Positions 7,705 to 17,000 of a stretch of 41,978 nucleotides of DNA are shown piece after piece. The stretch's first letter is position 1; the number at the start of each line of letters is the position of its first letter. The stretch is taken from positions 1 to 41,978 of the IMG/VR virus record IMGVR_UViG_3300028364_001256; one strand, 5' to 3'. The notes beneath the pieces were generated by a model, which did not search any database, had not been told where the DNA came from, and was given only the letters and a program-made list of their open reading frames with translations. Made by a program: the position numbers and the translations under genes. The DNA comes from a virus.

Positions 7705-8562
7705 TTATATTAATTTTTTTATTTCACTAATCGTAAATTGTTCCACTTCATTTGAGAATGGACCCTCATCCAACACCTTCTCATGTAAATTTTCCCCATC
7801 TTGTAACCCAATTATTTTAACTGGAATATCAACCCCGTTAGAATATTTTTCAATCATTGCGGTTAATAAATTACCAACAGTCATTGACTTCATATTTGGG
7901 CAGTATGGTATAGTATCGACAGATTTTTCCATACAATCATAAATTAAATCCAATGCTTGTTCAACCGTCCAAAAGAATCGTGTTGCATTAGGTTCAGTCA
8001 CAATAACCTCTTTGCCCTGTTCAATTAAATCTTTCCATTTACATAGCACAGAACCAGTAGAATAAAGTACATTGCCATATCGTACCATTCTGTATTCACA
8101 GTTTGGATTTAGATTTTGAAATTGATTAGATATGCGTTCCATTAACATTTTAGTTGCACCATATACACCAGCTACTTGAGCAGCCTTATCTGTCGATATC
8201 GCAAGAATGAAATCGAGGTCTTGCGATAAGGATTGTTCATAAATATTAAGTGAACCAATTGTGTTGGTTTTTATTGTTTCACGAACGAATTTTTCTGCAA
8301 GACCAATGTGTTTCGATGCAGCCAAATGAAACACACCATTAACACCCTTCATTGCTTGTTGTACATCGAAATTATCAGAAACATCTCCCGGGTAAATTTC
8401 AATGGTTGGGTGAAGTCCTTTTAGAGCCACCAATGTTCCCTCATCACGTCCAATTACACGAACCCTACCGCCTTTATTTAATATGTTATTTACAAGTGGT
8501 TTACCTAAAAAACCACCCCCACCAGTTACAAGATATAGTTTATCTTTCTCTATTTTTATCAT
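7705..8562 (-). CDS. NDP-N-acetylhexosamine 4,6-dehydratase (PseB/CapD-like SDR)
   Basis: The 285-residue protein has the nucleotide-binding TGGGGFLG at 13-20, HLAASKHIGLAE near 79-90, STDKAA at 123-128 and YGATK with Tyr134/Lys138. STDKA in place of the usual SS(A/S) and the YGATK motif mark the polysaccharide biosynthesis (CapD/PseB/FlaA1) group. Members dehydrate UDP-GlcNAc at C4-C6, with or without C5 inversion, on the way to deoxyaminosugars. Large CapD members have membrane helices; this one is the short soluble type, closer to PseB. Later enzymes of the pathway (an aminotransferase) are not in the window, so the host or another phage region must supply them. Confidence 0.82.
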   Translation of the reverse strand: MIKIEKDKLYLVTGGGGFLGKPLVNNILNKGGRVRVIGRDEGTLVALKGLHPTIEIYPGDVSDNFDVQQAMKGVNGVFHLAASKHIGLAEKFVRETIKTNTIGSLNIYEQSLSQDLDFILAISTDKAAQVAGVYGATKMLMERISNQFQNLNPNCEYRMVRYGNVLYSTGSVLCKWKDLIEQGKEVIVTEPNATRFFWTVEQALDLIYDCMEKSVDTIPYCPNMKSMTVGNLLTAMIEKYSNGVDIPVKIIGLQDGENLHEKVLDEGPFSNEVEQFTISEIKKLI

Positions 8563-8573
8563 AATTCTAATAT

Positions 8574-9407
8574 TTAAAAAAGGTTAAATTCATTGGAAAT
8601 CCAAGGTGCTGATTTTAAATACTCATTACCATCAAATGTAATTTCGGCATTGAAATCCAGATTCTCGATTTCTTTTATTTTTGTATTATTATTTAATTGA
8701 TATCCATAATCAGTCTTCCTATTTATTGATATACAATAATCTTGAAATTTAAAATGACCACCAGTCAATTTATTGGAAATATTAACCCTTGCATTTGGGA
8801 TTCCATATGCGTCTGCTGCAATCATCCCATGCAAACATGAGGATACAACTTTTTCAACCTCTAATAGCTCGTCAATGAATCCTTCTTTACCAGCACAAAT
8901 ATTAATAATTTTAACTCCTTGTCTTTCTAAATTCCTAAGAACCTGAATATCCTTTTCGGATTGGAATTCAATATAATGTGGTATAATTCCCAATTTATAT
9001 TTCTTATCGATTTTTGGGTTATAAATGAGAGGATATAGTAAAGCAGGGTCTCCATATATTTCTGGACAATCAATATTTCGTAATTGTAATTGCTTTCTGG
9101 TTAATGGTCCTCTTACAGAATATATTTTTTTAGGTGTGCCACCAATACTGTGGTTCATAATACAACCAGTTCCCCATACGATTGAGTCTACATTTGTAAA
9201 ACTCATAACACTACCTGTTGAATAAATCTTATATTTATTATATGGAAATCTAACATTAAACACATCATCGGCTTTCAACTTATCGGATTTTGATAATTCC
9301 TTTATAATATAATATGGAATTAAATCGCCCCAATTTTGAACATTACTTAATGACATCATCCTATCATTAAACACAATATCTACAAGATATTTAATATTTT
9401 CTGCCAT
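8574..9407 (-). CDS. Polysaccharide pyruvyltransferase family protein
   Basis: The 277-residue protein shows the family hallmarks in order: NWGD at 25-28, SVRGPLTRKQL, IYGDPALLYPL, and near the end of the core SSCLHGMIAADAYGIP. This matches the polysaccharide pyruvyltransferase family (CsaB/ExoV/WcaK group), which adds pyruvate ketals from phosphoenolpyruvate to sugars. Some relatives in O-antigen clusters act as glycosyltransferases instead. The gene is between the dehydratase and a glycosyltransferase with gaps of a few bases. A pyruvyl group would give the glycan a negative charge. Confidence 0.82.
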   Translation of the reverse strand: MAENIKYLVDIVFNDRMMSLSNVQNWGDLIPYYIIKELSKSDKLKADDVFNVRFPYNKYKIYSTGSVMSFTNVDSIVWGTGCIMNHSIGGTPKKIYSVRGPLTRKQLQLRNIDCPEIYGDPALLYPLIYNPKIDKKYKLGIIPHYIEFQSEKDIQVLRNLERQGVKIINICAGKEGFIDELLEVEKVVSSCLHGMIAADAYGIPNARVNISNKLTGGHFKFQDYCISINRKTDYGYQLNNNTKIKEIENLDFNAEITFDGNEYLKSAPWISNEFNLF

Positions 9408-9410
9408 TAT

Positions 9411-10193
9411 CTATTTAATTTCCTCTATATTAAAAATATTATCAACAATATTTACTTTCATCACATGATTTTTACCTTGAAAATGAATAATAACATCGTC
9501 ACCCAATTGATAATCTTCGAAATTTTTAATCATTTCTTCCAATTGACCAATAAAATTTTGTCTTGTATATTTATTATTCATTTTCATCCTCATATTGCTT
9601 CTAATATATGCCATATGATGCATCATAATTTCATTTTCTGAAAAAACATGAACATTCCCACCACTTCCTTGTCTGGTTGCATCTACAAAATATCTCCAAC
9701 CAAAAGAACCTAATTTATTATTAATCGAATAAATTAATGGTGCATAATCAACATATCCATTCAAAAAATTATTTATTTGCACCGTAGGATATTTATAATA
9801 TCTATACATCCTTACAATAGTGGCATTATAATTATATCTAATAATCTCTTTTTTTGCCCATTCTAATTCATTTTTTTTATAAAATTCATCAACATCTAAA
9901 TTCATGAAATGCGTACAGCTATTTTCTTTTAAATGTTCTAAACCAATGTTTCTTTTCATCACCTCATTCTGTTGTGCGCTTATTCCCAGATTTGGTTCGT
10001 AGAATATCAAATGATTCACCAATTTTTTATCAACTAAATCTTTAAGAATTGGAAAATTATCTAAATACTCACCAAAATTACTTGTGGTTTGATACACTAT
10101 ATTAATATAATCAACATTATCGATAATTGACAAAATACTTGATTCCAGTAATTCAATACCATCAAACACATTATATGTTACACCTAATTTCAT
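9411..10193 (-). CDS. Glycosyltransferase (GT-A fold, DVDEF motif)
   Basis: The 260-residue protein begins KLGVTYNVFDGIELLESSI and contains FMNLDVDEFYKK with Asp100 and Asp102, a DxD-type metal and nucleotide-sugar site followed by EF as in GT2/GT92-like enzymes. A later HVFSENEIMMHHMAYIRS stretch provides histidines near the expected acceptor site. It overlaps the start of the pseudo-operon partner downstream by spacing only (3 bases) and overlaps the upstream kinase-fold gene by 4 bases. The transferred sugar is unknown. Confidence 0.68.
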   Translation of the reverse strand: MKLGVTYNVFDGIELLESSILSIIDNVDYINIVYQTTSNFGEYLDNFPILKDLVDKKLVNHLIFYEPNLGISAQQNEVMKRNIGLEHLKENSCTHFMNLDVDEFYKKNELEWAKKEIIRYNYNATIVRMYRYYKYPTVQINNFLNGYVDYAPLIYSINNKLGSFGWRYFVDATRQGSGGNVHVFSENEIMMHHMAYIRSNMRMKMNNKYTRQNFIGQLEEMIKNFEDYQLGDDVIIHFQGKNHVMKVNIVDNIFNIEEIK

Positions 10194-10708
10194 ATTATTT
10201 TATTTTTTAGTTGACTAAATGCATAGTCATCATCTAATTTACCGTTATTTAAAAAGAATTGGTTTAATTCTTTGGGAAAAATATTTAGATTTTCGTGAGA
10301 TACGTACTGAAAACTTTCATCAGCACTGTCTTCAATATCATCATTAATGAATGTAGTCCAACCAAAATCAATTAAATAAATCTTACCATCACCAATTAAG
10401 ATATTATCATCATTAATATCATTATGTTGACAGTTAAATTCTTTTAATTTTTTCTTAATATTATCAAGTTGTTCTTCAAAATCACTCGGAAGATTTTCTT
10501 TTGTTACTTTACGACCAACAAAACTCATTGATATTACTTTTTTGCTGTCATTAGACCCCACTAAATTTGGTATAAAATCTAAATCCTGAAATCGATTTAA
10601 CCAAAAAACTTCACGTTCATATACATGAAAATGTTGATATTTATTATTACCGATGTTTTTATAGACCACATTATTTATGAATAATATGTCTGCTGTTGAT
10701 GCCCTCAT
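10190..10708 (-). CDS. Small protein-kinase-fold enzyme (LPS/Kdo-kinase or Ser/Thr-kinase like)
   Basis: The 172-residue protein keeps the catalytic half of the kinase fold: HNDINDDN at 95-102 (catalytic Asp97, metal-binding Asn102) and LIDFG at 112-116 (Asp114). A lysine at 17 and glutamates at 31-33 may be the ATP-binding pair of a minimal N-lobe. At this size it resembles the compact kinases of the WaaP/KdkA and RIO group rather than full Ser/Thr kinases. In this setting phosphorylation of a core heptose or Kdo is an attractive guess, because the same run makes ADP-heptose. It overlaps both neighbours by 4 bases, so kinase and methyltransferase are coupled. Confidence 0.65.
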   Translation of the reverse strand: MRASTADILFINNVVYKNIGNNKYQHFHVYEREVFWLNRFQDLDFIPNLVGSNDSKKVISMSFVGRKVTKENLPSDFEEQLDNIKKKLKEFNCQHNDINDDNILIGDGKIYLIDFGWTTFINDDIEDSADESFQYVSHENLNIFPKELNQFFLNNGKLDDDYAFSQLKNKII

Positions 10709-11370
10709 TTATACGCTACATATACTTTTCTAAAGTTATTTACTTCACAAATATATTCAACTCTGCTAAAATATTTATTTAGAGCATTATTAAAATTTTC
10801 TTCGGTATATTCTTCGGTAATAATATCTCGATTATATTCGATATGTTTAAAGAAATTAACGTTCGTGTCGTTTGGTGCATCCACCCATTCAATAATTAAA
10901 TATTCATCAGTAAAGGAACTAAACCATTCAATTATTTTATCTAAGCTACCAAATTTATCAGATGTGCATGAATATATCCAATGAATTAACGCTAATGCTA
11001 TTGTTATGTCAACATGTTCATTAAAACCCTCGACATTTTCTAACTTCGTTTCTATATTTAAACTCAATTTATTTGAAATCTTCTTAATAATATCTAAATG
11101 TTCTTGGTCAATATCAACCGAAATAATTTTATTTGAATCGTGATGTAATGCTGGATAAACGCTAAATAACCCATTTGCACAACCTAAATCAACAATTTTT
11201 TTGTTTTCGACAACTAAATAAGGTTTGATTGCATTGAATTTCTTACTATCGTAGAATAACATCCTGTCTTTAATTGTGTAGCTACCATATCCTTTTACAA
11301 TAATATTGTCATTAATAATAGTTAGTGATGGTTTTTGTGCGTGTTGGTTTGGTGTTTTACATAAATCCAT
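10705..11370 (-). CDS. SAM-dependent methyltransferase (class I)
   Basis: The 221-residue protein has motif I IVDLGCANGLFS at residues 59-70, a second strand ending in SVDID (the acidic residue that binds the ribose) and a later strand YLIIEWVDAP. About 55 residues precede the core, with KGYGSYTIKDRMLFYD, as in small-molecule methyltransferases that start from a sugar or phospholipid. It is encoded with a kinase-fold protein by an ATGA overlap, which suggests both act on the same product. The substrate is unknown. Confidence 0.68.
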   Translation of the reverse strand: MDLCKTPNQHAQKPSLTIINDNIIVKGYGSYTIKDRMLFYDSKKFNAIKPYLVVENKKIVDLGCANGLFSVYPALHHDSNKIISVDIDQEHLDIIKKISNKLSLNIETKLENVEGFNEHVDITIALALIHWIYSCTSDKFGSLDKIIEWFSSFTDEYLIIEWVDAPNDTNVNFFKHIEYNRDIITEEYTEENFNNALNKYFSRVEYICEVNNFRKVYVAYK

Positions 11371-11380
11371 TATAATAATT

Positions 11381-12853
11381 TTATATCTTTATTTTATTTT
11401 TTTCTATAAATACTCTTAATCTCTCAAAGTCAACCATAAATCTCTTATCACCACCAGCAATCTTATTTCTACTGATAGATTCATAATGAAATGCGACTGC
11501 ATCACTTACAGTTATGTTCTTAAGTCCCTGATGCTTACACTTGAGATTTAATTCCACGTCTTCCAAACATTCAATATAGTTTTCATTAAATCCATCGAAA
11601 GAGAGGAATAATTCTTTTTTAATTAACATGAATCCACCAGTATTTCCCTGTGAATTGTAGTTGACTTTTGTTTGGTAGTTTTCGGTTTTTCTGATATCAC
11701 GGTGTGATAATTTTATCGCATCACCGTCCCGAACCAATGTAATTCCGTTATGTTGGATGCTGGCATCGCCATAGTGTAACCTTATACCAATTGTCCCGAC
11801 CTTCTCTTTGTTCTCATTATAAATATCAACAACCCTACTCAGAGCATCATTCAGTAAGATGATGTCATCGTTACAGAATAACAGGAGTTCGGTATCGGCA
11901 CTGACATGATTTTTCACCACGTCATTATTAATCTTGCCGAAGTTATAGTAGTCATAACGCACAAGCCTGACTTTATCACTCAGTAAGCCATCATATGCTT
12001 TAATCACGTCTTCAGAACTACCAGTATCAGCAATAATAATTTCGTAATTATCATATGCAACTACGTTTCGCCACGAATAAAGATTGTTCTCAATATATTT
12101 TAAATTGTTCTTCGTTGGAATAACGACTGTGACTTTGGGTTGAGTTTCTGGTGGAAGAAAGTCATTAAATGGCGGTTCTACCACTAATGGCAATTCGTCT
12201 GCATATAGTTTTACTAATTGTATTTTATTCGTCTCCCACTCTGGAGTTGTTTGACCAATTGAATTATGTAAAATTCTTATTGAAGTCGTGACTCCAATAT
12301 TACAACCATCGAGATAATTAGGAATACAAAAACTCAAGTCATAAAAATGGAATCCTTTAAAACTTTCATCGAATTTATGAATAATGGTGTCTGGGTCGAA
12401 TGCCATGAATAATCCATCGATTAATACAACCTCTTTCACACCAAATATTTCTGGTGAATATTCACTATCCCAAGTACTCAACCCATTTGTGTGTTGAACG
12501 ATTCCCACCATCTTGCTTCGGTCTTCCCACCATGTGCCTGACACTGGTAAGTATGTGCTGCCAGCAACTCCAATAATATCAAAACCAGTATTATTGAATT
12601 TACCCAATAACTGTTTTCCCCACTTAGGAGTTTTAAATACAATATCGTTATGGCACATAACGAAAACACAATCTTTTTCACTGTGTTCATCAATTGCCTG
12701 ATTATAAACTTCAGGAAGACTGAATTGATTAAAATTGGGGTAACAAATGGTTTTGTGTCTTGCACCTATTGTCGCCTTGATGTGGTTGATAAAATCCTGA
12801 TTAAATTCTTCGCTACGATGTGATGAAAACACCACTACGATATTGTTTTTCAT
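11381..12853 (-). CDS. Two-domain GT2 glycosyltransferase
   Basis: In this 490-residue protein the N-terminal half (about 1-210) is a GT2-like domain with NNIVVVFSSHRSEEF and FVMCHNDIVF, a loosely kept DxD. The second half (about 225-490) is a clear GT2 domain: KVTVVIPTKNN, EIIIADTGSSED, LLLFCNDDIIL and the later ECLEDVELNLKCKHQG, as in rhamnosyltransferase-type enzymes. Tandem GT2 proteins often build a repeating glycan or add two sugars in turn. No membrane segments are seen, so it acts in the cytoplasm or at the inner face of the membrane. Its composition is nearer to the tail genes than to the AT-rich block downstream of it. Confidence 0.85.
   Translation of the reverse strand: MKNNIVVVFSSHRSEEFNQDFINHIKATIGARHKTICYPNFNQFSLPEVYNQAIDEHSEKDCVFVMCHNDIVFKTPKWGKQLLGKFNNTGFDIIGVAGSTYLPVSGTWWEDRSKMVGIVQHTNGLSTWDSEYSPEIFGVKEVVLIDGLFMAFDPDTIIHKFDESFKGFHFYDLSFCIPNYLDGCNIGVTTSIRILHNSIGQTTPEWETNKIQLVKLYADELPLVVEPPFNDFLPPETQPKVTVVIPTKNNLKYIENNLYSWRNVVAYDNYEIIIADTGSSEDVIKAYDGLLSDKVRLVRYDYYNFGKINNDVVKNHVSADTELLLFCNDDIILLNDALSRVVDIYNENKEKVGTIGIRLHYGDASIQHNGITLVRDGDAIKLSHRDIRKTENYQTKVNYNSQGNTGGFMLIKKELFLSFDGFNENYIECLEDVELNLKCKHQGLKNITVSDAVAFHYESISRNKIAGGDKRFMVDFERLRVFIEKNKIKI
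11406..11413 (-). promoter_or_regulatory. Possible internal late-type motif GTATTTAT
   Basis: The motif lies in the last codons of the two-domain glycosyltransferase, 35 bases before the start of the methyltransferase gene. It matches all eight bases of the motif seen before tail operons, but here it also encodes part of VFIEK, so it could be chance. If used, it would give the downstream genes a late promoter. Confidence 0.25.
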
Positions 12854-13719
12854 GATAATTTTCTCGTTAATTCATTTGGCATTACACCATTATCTATCAT
12901 TAACTTAAAATGTCCTTTAGTAACATCGGCATTACTTAACGCAAACGCTTTTTCTTCAGGTAAACCCATTCTAAGATATTCTTTATGTTGACTAATACTA
13001 CAACTTTCTTCTGGTTCTAATAATCTCATTCCATCCAAACCACTCGCAATTTTTGACGGGGCAATCCCTCTTCTCGTTGCTTCTTCCTTTCCCATTTTTT
13101 TCCATTTATTTGGTGGAATATTTGTATGTTTTACTGAAATCGAACGATTCTCAACCATGACTTTATGTTGTCCACCCTCCCCATATTTAAGTGCATTAAA
13201 ATATTTTGAATTAAATTTCTGGTATTCTACATCAAGATGGGCAAGTATTTCGTGTTTCAGTTTGATTTCATTTACGACTTCAAATAATTTCCTTACAGCT
13301 GGAAGTATGTCTTTACGGATTGCACGTTTGAAATCCTTGGCAATTGGTTTACGACTCGTCATCGCCAAACCATAGAGTCCAGACTCTTTAATTAGGGTAA
13401 CACTGTTCGAAAACTTAGATATAATGGAGTCTCCAGAGGTCTCGATGTTTAACATCGAACCCTTGTCACTATAATGAGAAAGGAAATCGTTAAATAATTT
13501 ACGATTATTTTTCTTATTGAGAATTAATATCTCATCAGCATCCAAATCAGCATATTGAATTGCATGTGATAAATCACTAAAACCTAAAATTTGTTGAATT
13601 TCTTTTCCAACAAACCAATAAGTATCTTCTTCCTTGGAACTTTTAATTATGGTTAGGTCTCCAAAAATCTGGTGAGGAAATGATTTAACATAATCATTGA
13701 ACTTCAATTGTTTTTTCAT
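12850..13719 (-). CDS. Bro-N domain (phage antirepressor-type) protein
   Basis: The N-terminal half carries a Bro-N domain: TYWFVGKEIQQILGFSD, then HAIQYADLDADE, SVTLIKESGLYGLAMTSRKP and the closing RKDILPAVRK. Bro-N binds DNA in phage antirepressors and in baculovirus Bro proteins. The C-terminal part (about 150-290) has no domain that I recognise. I chose the ATG at 13719 (MKKQLKFND) rather than the one at 13752, because promoter-like boxes lie between the two. The gene overlaps the two-domain glycosyltransferase downstream by 4 bases, so it is the first gene of the glycan run and may regulate it. Confidence 0.8.
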   Translation of the reverse strand: MKKQLKFNDYVKSFPHQIFGDLTIIKSSKEEDTYWFVGKEIQQILGFSDLSHAIQYADLDADEILILNKKNNRKLFNDFLSHYSDKGSMLNIETSGDSIISKFSNSVTLIKESGLYGLAMTSRKPIAKDFKRAIRKDILPAVRKLFEVVNEIKLKHEILAHLDVEYQKFNSKYFNALKYGEGGQHKVMVENRSISVKHTNIPPNKWKKMGKEEATRRGIAPSKIASGLDGMRLLEPEESCSISQHKEYLRMGLPEEKAFALSNADVTKGHFKLMIDNGVMPNELTRKLS

Positions 13720-13724
13720 TATCG

Positions 13725-13753
13725 TAAATTTACCGTTATTGCACAACTGCAAA
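13725..13753 (-). promoter_or_regulatory. Possible host-type promoter of the Bro/glycan operon
   Basis: On the minus strand TTTG (13753-13750) is followed after 17 bases by TAAATTTA (13732-13725), one base off the Bacteroidetes -7 box TAnnTTTG. The ATG at 13719 follows. No late-type motif is present here, so the glycan run seems to use host polymerase. The match is imperfect. Confidence 0.35.
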
Positions 13754-13776
13754 CTTACAGAATAAAAATCAAACTA

Positions 13777-14097
13777 TCAAGTATTTCTATTTTTTACGTT
13801 AATAAGTGCTGCCTCGTAGTCACTTAGGGCTTTCTGAAGGGGGAACGGTATGCGAATCAATGCACCATCAGGTATATCGAATTCATTCATGTAAATTCTA
13901 TTGGCGTAAAGAATCAAAAAATCGTAGAAAGGATTTCCATAGTATTTCAAACTGATTCTATCCATACGACTATTTGTGGTATTCCAATACTCATATTTAT
14001 CACTACTGTTTTGTGGTAAAACAACAAATGGCATCATATCGGTTGTGCCGTCATCGTTTTTCAACACATTATATCGGTTATAATCTGGTTTTGGCAT
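13777..14097 (-). CDS. Baseplate wedge protein, T4 gp53-like
   Basis: The 106-residue protein has SRMDRISLKYYGNPFYDFLI followed by LYANRIYMNEFDIPDGALI and RIPFPLQ. This is a LysM-like fold as in T4 gp53 and in the LysM proteins of other contractile injection systems, where it helps close the wedge ring around the tube. The length is about half that of T4 gp53, so it is a minimal version. It overlaps the large baseplate gene by one base and ends the late tail operon that starts upstream of that gene. Confidence 0.72.
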   Translation of the reverse strand: MPKPDYNRYNVLKNDDGTTDMMPFVVLPQNSSDKYEYWNTTNSRMDRISLKYYGNPFYDFLILYANRIYMNEFDIPDGALIRIPFPLQKALSDYEAALINVKNRNT

Positions 14098-17000
14098 TAC
14101 GATTCTCCTTCTCTTACATTATTGTTATTCTGACCATTAATTAGATTATCATATGCACTATTTAATGCATCTCTTTTAGTGGTCAACACGCCTTCCATGT
14201 ATTCCTGTTGTTTCTCGGCTTCCTCAAATGGTCTGGCATACATGCCTCTATCGGTGAAACTTGAATTGGCGTAGTAGTTGAAACTAACGGCATTTTGTAG
14301 GGCATCGATAGGTCCTTTCAGCGATTGACCACCGATTAACTTCATTTGTAACGTGATATTAGCAAACATAGGTTGTAATCCGAATCCCTCTGGGTTTAAA
14401 TCCCAAGGTGCATCAGCATAGTCAATTGTTACGCTCTCAATAACCACTTTGGTGTGAAAGAAGTCCCCGACTCTCAACACACATATGGGTTGACGACCAA
14501 ATACCGAGTTTCTGGCTCTCAATACACCGTTATCATCTCGGTCTAAGTCATAGCGTTTCGCAGCACCCTGTCTAGTGCATTGATGCAAGAACGTCAGTCT
14601 TCTATGAAAGTCTTCTGGTGTCTGACTATGAAAAACAGGATTGAATTCGTTTTTCTCAATGGATTCGGTTCCCATTAGCATCGCCTTACTTCTTTCCTTA
14701 TAGATGTTTTCAGCAATATTCTTTTTGGCTTTATTCAGTTTCTCCGTTGTTACTCTGATTTCATCTTCAATGTCTTGGAGATTTTTTTGTTGTTCAGATG
14801 TCAATGTCTTTTCAATCTTATCTACTGGTGTCGTGTTTCTCACGAACTTAAGCGTTGCCGACCTCTCTCGTTTAACGTCTTCTAAATGCATGTTTTCGGG
14901 TTTAGCACCGATTTCACTATTACCAAAACTACCAGTACTTTTAAAGGTCTTGATGTTGTTCTGCTCTAATTCTCTGGCTACACTTTCACCAAACATATTA
15001 GCTAGTCTTCTGACCACAAGATATTTAGCTGCTTCTACCCTTCGGTTACCAAGTGCTTCATTATATGCTTTTTCATTGGCACTTAAATAAAGTTTCGATG
15101 CCTCACCACTTATCTCTATGTTATAATATTTTCTGAATTGCTCGTCACTAAAGAAATCCAATAAATTCACGTTTAACGGACACGTACCGAATTGGTCGTT
15201 TTCTCCAATTGCATCCCCACCGTATTGAGAAAAATTCTCTACGAAAGGTTTTAATCCATACGTTTCCTTACTGCTTCCAGTAATACCTGTTTGAAAATAG
15301 ATGTTTTCGTTTAACCCAAACCCATTACCATTATCACTGGACCCAAAATTCTTTATTATTTCATAATGCTCTGGGTCTTTATACATTATATCAACAATAG
15401 TGGTAACATTACCACTATTAGGTTCATCGTTTGGAAAAAATATCTTGACTTCACGTGTACTGATTGTAGGGGGTTCGGCTGGGTCGTCAAGACCAGTCAC
15501 TTCGGGTTTCTGATTCTCAAGGTCTTTGAGTTTTTTTTCAAGTGTTTCAACTACGACTTCATCAGGTAAGGGGTCACCACCAAAAGCAAAGAAATCCGCA
15601 ATAGCCTTATGTTTTCCATTTAAGTTATTGGTTTGAATATTTCTAACGTGTTCAGGATAATCAACAAGTAACGTAAAACTAACCACTGCACTTCTTTCGG
15701 AATTCATGTAGTTATACATGGGTTCATTCCTACCTATCATAACAGTTGAATCGTATTTAGCACTTGCCACTTCATTGATTTCTATGTTATATGGTGGGAA
15801 CCACATCTGACGACCAGCAAATTGACCGACCTCACTCAATGGTATTGGTGAACCATATTCATCATCAATAACCCCATATTTTTCTCTCTTAATTGTACCA
15901 ATGGCAAGATTCTCGATGCTAAACATGAGATTCTTATTATCGATACCGCCTTCAGTATTTCGTGTTGGATGTATTCTCGGTAACACTCTTTGATGCACAA
16001 CGGATTCTGGACTACCAAGATAAACTTTATTACCATTAAAACGAATGAGTTTTGCGAATTTACCGTAGGGGTCGAGTGTGGTGTGTTGACGCACACCAGC
16101 TTTACCTGCTTGGGCACTATTGAGTTCTCCTTCAATGTCGGTTTGTGCATACACACTATTATTTCCTCTCCAGAGACCAGACCCTTGAAATCCTACGACA
16201 TCACTGTTTTCACCTTTTTTAAATACTTTTCTCGTGATGTCAACAAATCTACCTTCGGTGGCATTCAGAAGATTCTTGGTGTAATCCAGTAATCCAGTTT
16301 TTATTTTGTTAGTATCGAATACACCCGAATCATCATCATCATCTCCACGTTTTAATCCGATTTCCACTTCAGCATATTCACCAACACCATCTCTACCCCA
16401 AGCCAGATTACCAACAATATTATTATCTGGACTGAGATTCGAAACCCCACCAACAAAATCTTCGGTTCCTCGACTTCTATCGACACTCGTACTTCCGAAA
16501 TTATCATCGATATAATCTTGACTCGGTGCGTATTCCTGAACCTCGGTCATCGAGAATCCACTGTAATTGGCACGCATTTCGAGATTAGCAGCATTAATAG
16601 CATCGGAATTCAAATTGGTATTCCAATACGGATGATATAATCTATTATTGAAATTAAACCAGTTTTTACCTATACGAATGGTTTGTGAACGATTTAAATC
16701 AATAGGTTGACCCACGTTTTCAGAATAATCAAGATATAATTGACTGAATTGCGAATCGTCTTTGGAATTATAGAGTTTATATGTGTTTCTATTAATATTT
16801 TTAAAATAATGTGCGAGTTGACCCTCACCAGTGTTTCTAATTGCATTGGTTGTCGTGAAATCTTTTTCAGTAAATGGATTACCGTCACCAAAAACATCGT
16901 AAGTCTCGACACCTAAATATTTTTCACCGAAACCCGCAATCTTTTCCAACATGGTTTTATCTTTGGGGTCTTTAAGTGTAATGCGGTTGTCGATATTTCG

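Noticed and set aside
12478-12765. A 95-codon minus-strand frame inside the two-domain glycosyltransferase
   Set aside because: It overlaps a clear GT2 gene in another frame and shows no protein-like motifs.
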